Source of the DNA: Pseudomonas sp.
GTDB taxonomy: Bacteria > Pseudomonadota > Gammaproteobacteria > Pseudomonadales > Pseudomonadaceae
Reading direction: 5' to 3'
Assembly: GCA_029239415.1 (NCBI GenBank)
Contig: JAQZAY010000204.1
Coordinates: 1 to 6,888 of the forward strand
Length of the DNA: 6,888 nt
A program made the position numbers and the translations under genes. Position 1 is the stretch's first letter. Every line of letters begins with the position of its first letter. The notes below the pieces were generated by a model, which saw nothing but the letters and a program-made list of their open reading frames with translations, did not search any database and was not told the DNA's origin. Below, in pieces: positions 1 through 4,364 of the stretch.

Positions 1-82
1 AAGCGAGCAGCCGGCTCACGCCGACTGACGCAGTAGGGAATCCCCCTCCTTTGCGGCGAAAGCTGGCGCCTATCAAGGCGAG

Positions 83-412
83 GTGGGGGAGGATGTCAAC
101 GTCGAGGAAGAAGCGATCAAGGGCATCGAGTCGGTCCTGACGATCGTAGACGGCAAGGTCGTGTACGCCGCGGGCGAATTCGAGCGCCTCGGCCCGCCGC
201 AGGTGCCGGTACTTCCCGAGTGGTCGCCCGTGGCCAAGGTGCCCGGGCATTGGCGCGTGGGCACGCCGTCGCTGGCAGCAGCCGTGCACCAGTGCTCGGG
301 GCCATGCGGTGTGCACGCTCACAGCCATGAGAAAGCGCGCCATTCCAGCGTCCCGGTCAGTGACTTCCAGGGGTTCTGGGGGACAATGGGCTGTTCCTGC
401 TTTGCGTTCTGA
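83..412 (+). pseudogene. 3' remnant of an amidohydrolase-family gene
   Basis: The reading frame ends at TGA 410-412. Its first half (VLTIVDGKVVYAAGEF, then LPEWSPVAK) resembles the C-terminal beta-sandwich of YtcJ-like metal-dependent amidohydrolases. The tail is rich in Cys and His (QCSGPC, HAHSHEKARHSS, GCSCFAF) and matches, from memory, the end of a Pseudomonas amidohydrolase. Full-length members run to several hundred residues and carry an N-terminal metal-binding HxH and TIM barrel; none of that is present. The frame is closed upstream by TGA 26-28. The GTG at 83 has no convincing ribosome-binding site and is only the first possible start. Around 57-70 another frame reads KLAP, as in the 'GKLAPG..ADL' segment that normally precedes this region, suggesting a small frameshifting deletion at about 70-95. 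That last point is inference. I read it as a decayed 3' fragment; it could instead be the end of a gene disrupted by assembly error. Confidence 0.6.
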
Positions 413-429
413 CTGACGCAGGGGACGTA

Positions 430-487
430 TAGCGCTGATACTGCGTAAGACAAATCTGAATCTCACATCAAAAGCTTTAGCGCTGAT
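430..487. repeat. Direct repeat TAGCGCTGAT, two copies
   Basis: The identical 10-mer TAGCGCTGAT occurs at 430-439 and 478-487, 48 bp apart start to start. Each contains the palindrome AGCGCT. The spacing is near 4.5 helical turns, so two proteins bound here would not sit on the same DNA face. A paired operator is possible but not shown. Confidence 0.5.
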
Positions 488-490
488 TAC

Positions 491-526
491 CTTCGGAAGT
501 ATCCTACAGCCGCTTCGGAAGCTTCC
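491..526. repeat. Paired CTTCGGAAG palindromes
   Basis: CTTCGGAAG occurs at 491-499 and 513-521. Each copy is self-complementary around CGG. The second runs into GGAAGCTTCC (517-526), a perfect 10-bp palindrome. The arms can pair within one copy or between copies, so several alternative folds are possible in RNA. Confidence 0.45.
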
Positions 527-565
527 ATCTTGGCAGGGAAATACCGCAGGGTTAACGTCGCCGGG

Positions 566-580
566 TCGCCATTTTGGCGA
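566..580 (+). other. Small perfect hairpin before the long stem
   Basis: TCGCCA (566-571), loop TTT, TGGCGA (575-580) form a perfect six-pair stem with a three-base loop. It lies 6 bp before the start of the 587-688 stem and may be a separate stem of the same RNA. It is not followed by a T-run, so it is unlikely to be an intrinsic terminator. Confidence 0.5.
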
Positions 581-586
581 TCGGGT

Positions 587-688
587 GTGAGAAGCCCGGG
601 CGGTACATGTGGAATGCTTCCAGTAATGGCAGCCGTACGCGAGCAGACTCCGGTCTGGCCGTGATTCCGCGTGCACGGTTCTTCTCAC
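587..688 (+). ncRNA. Candidate structured RNA: long imperfect stem upstream of the DUF gene pair
   Basis: GTGAGAAG (587-594) is perfectly complementary to CTTCTCAC (681-688). Inside it, 603-615 pairs with 664-676 over 13 positions: ten Watson-Crick pairs, two G-U wobbles (608 with 671, 610 with 669) and one A-C mismatch (605 with 674). The apical part can hold a hairpin CAGAC-TCCG-GTCTG (644-657). The wobbles are tolerated in plus-strand RNA, while the minus strand would have two mismatches there, so transcription toward the downstream genes is mildly favoured. I do not recognise a named riboswitch or Rfam family. It could be the leader of the 763-1275 operon, a free small RNA, or a DNA-level inverted repeat. 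That the pairing exists is directly seen; an RNA role is inferred. Confidence 0.5.
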
Positions 689-723
689 CTCGCGTCCGGT
701 TGCCACCCTATCCGTGAGAAGAG
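679..723 (+). promoter_or_regulatory. Alternative hairpin sharing the 3' arm of the long stem
   Basis: TCTTCTCAC (680-688) is also complementary to GTGAGAAGA (714-722): nine Watson-Crick pairs, plus a possible U-G wobble between 679 and 723. The loop is 25 bases. The same CTTCTCAC segment forms the 3' arm of the 587-688 stem, so the two structures exclude each other. This geometry is typical of attenuators and translational switches. No poly-U terminator follows, so any effect would more likely act on translation or RNA stability. Confidence 0.42.
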
Positions 724-729
724 ATGGGT

Positions 730-756
730 GTGTGCCTTCCTTGTCACACGTGGAAG
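730..756 (+). promoter_or_regulatory. Ribosome-binding site with competing hairpins
   Basis: GGAAG (752-756) lies six bases before the ATG at 763 and is the likely Shine-Dalgarno sequence. CTTCC (736-740) is its exact complement and could mask it in a hairpin with an 11-base loop. A competing hairpin pairs GTGTG (730-734) with CACAC (745-749), which would disrupt the masking pair. Both are short, so stability is uncertain. Confidence 0.4.
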
Positions 757-762
757 TCAAAA

Positions 763-1008
763 ATGAAAAAGATCGTCCCCGATCCACCCGCAAACCTCAT
801 CACCACCCCCTACTTCTCCATCCACTCCGAAATGATCCCCCCGGACGCCCTGGCCCACGCCAGCGAGCTGTTGCGCGGCGCCGAAGACACCCTCGACCAG
901 TACCGTCGCGAACACGGGGCCGAACCCGGCCTGAACATGCTCGCCAACGTGCTGCACTCGACCGAGATGGCCCGAGTGCTCGTCGAGCATGCCCTGCAGA
1001 AGATGTGA
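763..1008 (+). CDS. Small DUF6124/DUF3077-like Pseudomonas protein (81 aa)
   Basis: The protein begins MKKIVPDPP, a start I associate with small Pseudomonas proteins of the DUF6124/DUF3077 type; the family call is from memory and the function is unknown. It has no signal peptide, membrane segment or catalytic motif. After a Pro-rich N-terminus (residues 1-15) comes TPYFSI, then two likely helices: about residues 28-46 (DALAHASELLRGAEDTLDQY) and about 55-80 (LNMLANVLHSTEMARVLVEH). ATG 763 is preferred over ATG 724 because GGAAG sits six bases upstream and the family start is MKK-like; the 724 start would add 13 residues rich in Cys and His. The stop is 15 bp before the next gene, which looks like a diverged relative, so the two probably form one operon fed by the structured leader. 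Confidence 0.75.
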   Translation: MKKIVPDPPANLITTPYFSIHSEMIPPDALAHASELLRGAEDTLDQYRREHGAEPGLNMLANVLHSTEMARVLVEHALQKM

Positions 1009-1010
1009 TC

Positions 1011-1016
1011 AAGGAG
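1011..1016 (+). promoter_or_regulatory. Ribosome-binding site AAGGAG of the second small gene
   Basis: AAGGAG lies seven bases before ATG 1024, a near-consensus Shine-Dalgarno. It is stronger than that of the first gene, so the second product could be made at a higher rate from the shared transcript. It also selects ATG 1024 over the out-of-frame ATG at 1019. Confidence 0.75.
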
Positions 1017-1023
1017 TGATGGG

Positions 1024-1275
1024 ATGACCAACGCCGCAATCACCTGCACGACCGTAGGCGAGACAAACTTCCTCGAGCTGTTTTGCATCCAGCCCGGTAT
1101 CCCGTTCGATCGCGCCTTCGAGGAATTATCGGTGCTGCTGGGCTGCATCCGGCACCTGACCTTCGAAGCCGAGATGGAAAAGGACGCCATCGCAATCAGC
1201 TCCGCCCATTACCTGAGCGCATTCGCCAAGGCGCTCATCAACGACATGGAGCTCGCCCGACAGCGGAGTCGCTGA
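1024..1275 (+). CDS. DUF3077-like small protein (83 aa)
   Basis: The sequence resembles Pseudomonas DUF3077 proteins: a central FCIQPGIPFDRAFEELSVLL block (about residues 20-39) and a C-terminal helix with SSAHYLSAFAKALINDMELA (about 59-78). No function is known to me. There are no membrane segments, signal peptide or catalytic motif. The order of elements is the same as in the preceding protein: a short F-x-I strand, a Pro followed by an Ala-rich helix ending in LL, a linker, then a long Ala/His-containing helix with ARVLV or AKALI. This suggests the pair arose by duplication and divergence, or that they form a heteromer; both are inferences. The gene follows its neighbour by 15 bp on the same strand and is followed by the hairpin-rich gap at 1276-1474. 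Confidence 0.78.
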   Translation: MTNAAITCTTVGETNFLELFCIQPGIPFDRAFEELSVLLGCIRHLTFEAEMEKDAIAISSAHYLSAFAKALINDMELARQRSR

Positions 1276-1282
1276 GTCAGTA

Positions 1283-1297
1283 CCGGCCTCTTCGCGG
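1283..1297 (+). repeat. Partial REP element
   Basis: CCGGCCTCTTCGCGG matches the first half of the P. putida REP as I remember it. The second half, with the complementary GTAAACCCGC-type arm, is missing. It starts 8 bp after the stop codon of the DUF3077-like gene. Confidence 0.55.
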
Positions 1298-1317
1298 CGG
1301 TTCGACGCCCTGACAAA

Positions 1318-1340
1318 CCCGCTGCCACAGGTTGAGCGGG
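1318..1340. terminator. Hairpin downstream of the DUF gene pair
   Basis: CCCGCT (1318-1323) pairs perfectly with AGCGGG (1335-1340), leaving an 11-base loop. It lies 42 bp after the stop at 1275. No T-run follows, so it is a weak intrinsic terminator at best; it may instead protect the 3' end of the transcript. Confidence 0.35.
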
Positions 1341-1351
1341 AGCCAACGTGT

Positions 1352-1371
1352 GCGGCTTCAGCCGCGAAGAA
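1352..1371 (-). repeat. REP element in reverse orientation
   Basis: Read on the minus strand this is a TTCTTCGCGGCTGAAGCCGC-type sequence, a common variant of the putida REP core. The stem is GCGGCT (1352-1357), TC, AGCCGC (1360-1365). Together with the forward REP at 1400-1433 it makes an inverted REP pair. Confidence 0.6.
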
Positions 1372-1389
1372 GCTGACGCGGTGTCTGGC

Positions 1390-1404
1390 ACCGGCTCTGC
1401 CGGT
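1390..1404. repeat. Perfect hairpin ACCGGC-TCT-GCCGGT
   Basis: Six perfect pairs (1390-1395 with 1399-1404) around a three-base loop, directly abutting and partly overlapping the forward REP. It may be part of the REP array or an independent terminator for either convergent transcript. Confidence 0.45.
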
Positions 1405-1433
1405 GTTCGCGGGTAAACCCGCTCCTGCACGGG
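1400..1433 (+). repeat. REP element, nearly complete
   Basis: CCGG, then TTCGCGGGTAAACCCGCTCC, then TGCACGGG. Apart from TG where the consensus has CCTC and two changes near the end, this matches the 35-bp P. putida REP as I remember it. The stem is GCGGGT (1409-1414), AA, ACCCGC (1417-1422). The position between two converging genes is typical for REPs. Confidence 0.75.
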
Positions 1434-1467
1434 CTTTCGCCTCGGTGCCCCTTTTCCCATCGGCGTG

Positions 1468-1483
1468 ATGGCCTTCAGGCCAT
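1468..1483 (-). terminator. Hairpin overlapping the LysR stop codon
   Basis: ATGGCCT (1468-1474), TC, AGGCCAT (1477-1483) give seven perfect pairs with a two-base loop. The minus-strand TGA of the LysR gene (1475-1477) sits in the loop. Downstream on the minus strand there is only a weak purine/pyrimidine stretch and no clear U-tract, so termination here is plausible rather than certain. Confidence 0.4.
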
Positions 1484-2386
1484 GTCGCTGACCGAGAATT
1501 CCTCCGCCAGGTGGTCGATCAGCGAGCGTACCGAGGGCAGCAGTCCCCGGCGCGAGGGGAAGATCGCATGGACGATACCGCAGCGGGGATGCCAACCCGG
1601 CAGCAATTCCACCAACCGTCCTGATGCCAGGTCCTCGCGCACTGCGACTCGCGGCAGATGCGCGATGCCTACACCGGCGATGACGAAGTGGCGCAGGGCG
1701 AACAGGTCGTCGGTGACCATGCGTGGCGTGTGCGGGATCACGATGCTGGTGCCCATGTCCTCACCCTGGAACAGCTCCCAGTGGTATTCACGTTGGGCGC
1801 CACCCCAGTGCACGCTGGGCAGTTGGCCAAGCTGGCGCGGCTCGAAGCCCTCGGGTAGCTGCGCAAGGAGCGACGGCTCGCCAACCAGGCACTGGGTACT
1901 GTTGCTCAGCACCTTCATCACCATGTCGGTATTTTCCAGCGGCGGAAAACGCACGCGCAGAGCCACGTCGAAGCCTTCGTGCAGCAGATCGACCCGGCGG
2001 TTGGTGCTTTCGATGAACAGCTCTACCCGTGGGTACTTGAGCATGTAGCGGGTCAGCATCGGCCCGACCCAGGCGTTGAGCAGGGTCGTGGGGCAACTGA
2101 TGCGCACCAGGCCCCTCGGCTCGCTGAGGTTGCGCTCGATGATCTCGGCCGCGCCTTCCGCCTCTACCCGCATGGCCAGGCACCGCTGGTAATAGGACTG
2201 GCCGATCTCGGTCAGCGAGCAGTGCCGGCTGGTGCGGTGCAGCAGGCGCACGCCAAGGCGGTCCTCCAGTTCGGCGATACGTCGGCTGAGCTTGGACTTG
2301 GGCATGTCCAGCGCGCGGCCTGCCGGGGCGAAGCCGCCGTGCTCCACCACTTGGGTAAAGAAATAGAGGGAATTGAGGTCTTCCAA
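1475..2386 (-). CDS. LysR-family transcriptional regulator (303 aa)
   Basis: A full-length LysR-type regulator. The N-terminal winged helix-turn-helix covers about residues 3-62 (FTQVVEHGGFAPAGRALDMP, then KLSRRIAELEDRLGVRLLHR). A linker helix follows, and the periplasmic-binding-like effector domain starts around residue 90. The length is normal for the family. The start is TTG at 2384-2386: it has GGAGA eight bases upstream on the minus strand, the reading LNSLYFFTQVVEHGG is the usual family N-terminus, and no in-frame ATG precedes it. The gene is divergent from the antiporter at 2510 with 123 bp between start codons, the classic arrangement for a LysR protein and its target. The effector is unknown. 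That it controls the antiporter, itself, or a distant gene is inference. Confidence 0.93.
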   Translation of the reverse strand: MEDLNSLYFFTQVVEHGGFAPAGRALDMPKSKLSRRIAELEDRLGVRLLHRTSRHCSLTEIGQSYYQRCLAMRVEAEGAAEIIERNLSEPRGLVRISCPTTLLNAWVGPMLTRYMLKYPRVELFIESTNRRVDLLHEGFDVALRVRFPPLENTDMVMKVLSNSTQCLVGEPSLLAQLPEGFEPRQLGQLPSVHWGGAQREYHWELFQGEDMGTSIVIPHTPRMVTDDLFALRHFVIAGVGIAHLPRVAVREDLASGRLVELLPGWHPRCGIVHAIFPSRRGLLPSVRSLIDHLAEEFSVSDMA

Positions 2387-2412
2387 CGAATCGTTCTCCA
2401 GATGGAACGGTA

Positions 2413-2431
2413 AGACTGTTTTTTGCCGTCT
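2413..2431. promoter_or_regulatory. Possible LysR operator AGAC-N11-GTCT
   Basis: AGAC (2413-2416) and GTCT (2428-2431) form an inverted repeat separated by 11 bases, fitting the T-N11-A geometry of LysR-type boxes. It lies about 27 bp upstream of the LysR start and about 79 bp upstream of the antiporter start, where an autoregulatory site would be expected. The arms are only four bases, so chance occurrence is quite possible. Confidence 0.35.
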
Positions 2432-2509
2432 AGCCTACCAAAAGCGGTGAATTTAATCTGTAGACCTCAATGCGACACCTAAATCAACGCCGCTCATGGA
2501 GCCCGAGCA

Positions 2510-4297
2510 ATGCCACACGAAGGCAGCCTTCTGCAAACCGCCGTCATCTTCCTGCTAGCCGCCGTCATTGCGGTCCCCCTGGCCAAGCGCCTGCAGCTCG
2601 GCGCTGTCATCGGCTACCTGCTGGCCGGCGTGGCCATCGGGCCCCAGGCGCTGGGACTGATCCACGATACCGAGAGCGTCTCGCACATCTCGGAACTTGG
2701 CGTGGTCCTGCTGTTGTTCATCATTGGCCTTGAGCTCTCGCCCAAGCGCTTGTGGCTGATGCGCAAGTCGGTATTCGGCGTCGGCCTGGCCCAGGTACTG
2801 CTGACCGGCGCACTGCTCGCTGGCATCGCCTTGTTCGGCTTTGGCCAGTCGATGCCGGCCGCCGTGGTCGCAGGCCTGGGCCTGGCCTTGTCGTCCACGG
2901 CCCTGGGCCTGCAGAGCCTTGCCGAAAGCAAGCAGCTCAATGCACCGCACGGGCGCCTGGCCTTTGCCATCCTGCTGTTCCAGGACATCGCCGCCATTCC
3001 ATTGATCGCCCTGGTGCCCCTGCTGGCGGCGAGTGGCTCGGACGCCAGCGATGGCGACAACCTGGAACACGGCCTGAAGATCTTCGCCAGCATCGCCATC
3101 GTCATCGTCGGTGGCCGCTACCTGCTGCGCCCGGTATTTCGCATCGTGGCCCGTACCGGCCTGCCCGAGGTCTCCACCGCCACCGCACTGCTGGTGGTGA
3201 TCGGCACCGCCTGGTTGATGGAGCAGGCCGGGATCTCCATGGCCCTGGGCGCGTTCCTGGCCGGCCTGCTGCTGGCGGACTCCGAATACCGTCATGAGCT
3301 GGAGTCGCAGATCGAGCCGTTCAAGGGCCTGCTGCTGGGGCTGTTCTTCATCAGCGTCGGCATGGGTGCCAACCTGCGCCTGCTGCTGGAGACACCGGGC
3401 CTGCTGCTTGGGCTGACGCTGTTGCTGGTGCTGGTGAAGCTGCCCGTGCTGATGCTGGTCGGTCGCCTGGCCGGCGGCCTGAACACCGGCAATGCGCTGC
3501 GCCTGGGCGTGGTATTGGCCGCCGGTGGCGAGTTCGCCTTCGTGGTCTTCAAGCTGGTCAAGGACCAGGGCCTGTTCGACGCCTATACCTATGACCTGCT
3601 GCTGATGGCCATTACCTTGTCGATGGCCGCTACCCCGCTGTTGCTGCTGGGCTGTGCCCGCCTGCTGAAGCGCTCGCAGCCAGCCCGCGAAGTCCCCGAG
3701 CAGTACAAGGCGATCGAGACCGATGCCCCTCGGGTGGTGATCGTCGGCATGGGCCGCATGGGCCAGATCGTCTCGCGCATCCTGCGTGCGCAGCAGATCC
3801 CCTTCATCGCGCTCGACACCTCCGTGGACGCTATCGAGATGACCCGCACTCTCGAGCAGGCGCCAGTGTTCTACGGCGACCCGCTGCGTCCTGAAGTCCT
3901 GCATGCGGCCAAGGTAGGCGAGGCGGAGTATTTCCTGATCACCATAGATGATCCCGAGGTCGCCACCCGGACCGCCGAGCGGGTCAAGCGCCTGTACCCG
4001 CACCTGAAGGTGCTTGCCCGGGCGCGCAACCGACAGCACGTGCACAAGCTGGTCGACGTCGGTGCCGAGCCGATCCGCGAGACATTCCATTCAAGCCTCG
4101 AAATGACCCGCCTGGCCCTGATCGGGCTGGGACTTTCCAGCGAGCAGGCAGCCGATCGTATCCAGCGCTTCAGCGAGCATGACGAGCAAGTGCTGGAGGC
4201 ACAGGGGCGTATACGCGACGACCGCGCCAAGGTGATGCAGAACGCCCAGGAGGCGCGAGTGGAGCTGGCACGGCTGTTCGAGTCGGATGCAAACTGA
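2510..4297 (+). CDS. kefB: KefB/KefC-type CPA2 cation:proton antiporter (595 aa)
   Basis: An inner-membrane monovalent cation:proton antiporter with a regulatory domain. The N-terminal Na+/H+ exchanger domain (about residues 8-385) has around a dozen hydrophobic segments. It shows FQDIAAIP (residues 157-164), whose Asp159 corresponds to the conserved ion-binding Asp of KefC, and HELESQIEPFKGLLLGLFF (262-280), resembling the KefC regulatory loop. The cytosolic C-terminal RCK/TrkA-N domain begins near residue 407 with VVIVGMGRMG, a Rossmann nucleotide-binding glycine motif, and includes YGDPLRPEVL (455-464). Length is close to E. coli KefB (601) and KefC (620). GGAG (2498-2501) sits eight bases before the ATG. 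In E. coli these proteins give glutathione-gated K+ efflux during electrophile stress; gating here is untested, and no KefF/KefG-type partner is present in the window. The B versus C assignment is uncertain. Confidence 0.92.
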   Translation: MPHEGSLLQTAVIFLLAAVIAVPLAKRLQLGAVIGYLLAGVAIGPQALGLIHDTESVSHISELGVVLLLFIIGLELSPKRLWLMRKSVFGVGLAQVLLTGALLAGIALFGFGQSMPAAVVAGLGLALSSTALGLQSLAESKQLNAPHGRLAFAILLFQDIAAIPLIALVPLLAASGSDASDGDNLEHGLKIFASIAIVIVGGRYLLRPVFRIVARTGLPEVSTATALLVVIGTAWLMEQAGISMALGAFLAGLLLADSEYRHELESQIEPFKGLLLGLFFISVGMGANLRLLLETPGLLLGLTLLLVLVKLPVLMLVGRLAGGLNTGNALRLGVVLAAGGEFAFVVFKLVKDQGLFDAYTYDLLLMAITLSMAATPLLLLGCARLLKRSQPAREVPEQYKAIETDAPRVVIVGMGRMGQIVSRILRAQQIPFIALDTSVDAIEMTRTLEQAPVFYGDPLRPEVLHAAKVGEAEYFLITIDDPEVATRTAERVKRLYPHLKVLARARNRQHVHKLVDVGAEPIRETFHSSLEMTRLALIGLGLSSEQAADRIQRFSEHDEQVLEAQGRIRDDRAKVMQNAQEARVELARLFESDAN

Positions 4298-4315
4298 AGT
4301 CGAGGGGAAACGGCC

Positions 4316-4352
4316 CAGCGTCCACGGGCTGGCAGGCAACCCTTGGACGCTG
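4316..4352. terminator. Hairpin between convergent genes
   Basis: CAGCGTCCA (4316-4324) pairs perfectly over nine bases with TGGACGCTG (4344-4352), and GGG (4326-4328) can add pairs with CCC (4340-4342). It lies 18 bp after the antiporter stop and 12 bp beyond the transporter stop on the other strand, so it suits a bidirectional terminator. No clear T-run is present on either side. Confidence 0.6.
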
Positions 4353-4364
4353 TTGTACGATGAC

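Larger units (their letters stand above)
413..762. other. 350-bp structured leader / intergenic region
   Basis: No credible coding frame was found between the amidohydrolase remnant and the small gene at 763. The stretch contains a repeated 10-mer TAGCGCTGAT (430-439 and 478-487), two copies of the self-complementary CTTCGGAAG (491-499 and 513-521), a perfect hairpin TCGCCA-TTT-TGGCGA (566-580), a long imperfect stem (587-688), a second copy of its 5' arm (714-721), and small hairpins around the ribosome-binding site. No sigma70 promoter with good spacing was recognised, so the transcription start is unknown. The density of pairing suggests a regulatory leader or a separate small RNA rather than a plain spacer. 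Confidence 0.6.

Noticed and set aside
528..550. Sigma54 promoter (TTGGCAGGG... region)
   Set aside because: The GG-N10-GC spacing required for sigma54 is not met.
587..688. Retron msr-msd or group II intron RNA
   Set aside because: Flanking inverted arms resemble a retron layout, but no reverse transcriptase frame is nearby, and the intron 5' GTGCG start and domain V were not recognised.
724..762. Upstream start ATG 724 for the first small gene
   Set aside because: The purine-rich GAGAAG is too close (two bases) to serve as a normal Shine-Dalgarno, and the 13 added residues do not look like the family; ATG 763 is better supported.
1283..1433. CRISPR array
   Set aside because: The repeats are palindromic REP units in mixed orientation with irregular spacing, not equal direct repeats with uniform spacers.
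1482..2048. 188-codon plus-strand frame opposite the LysR gene
   Set aside because: Antisense shadow with Ser/Arg-rich composition and no ribosome-binding site; the LysR reading is unambiguous.
2555..4090. 511-codon open frame on the minus strand opposite the antiporter
   Set aside because: The translation is Gln/His/Gly-rich low-complexity, without family resemblance. It is the usual third-position GC shadow of a strongly supported membrane protein gene.
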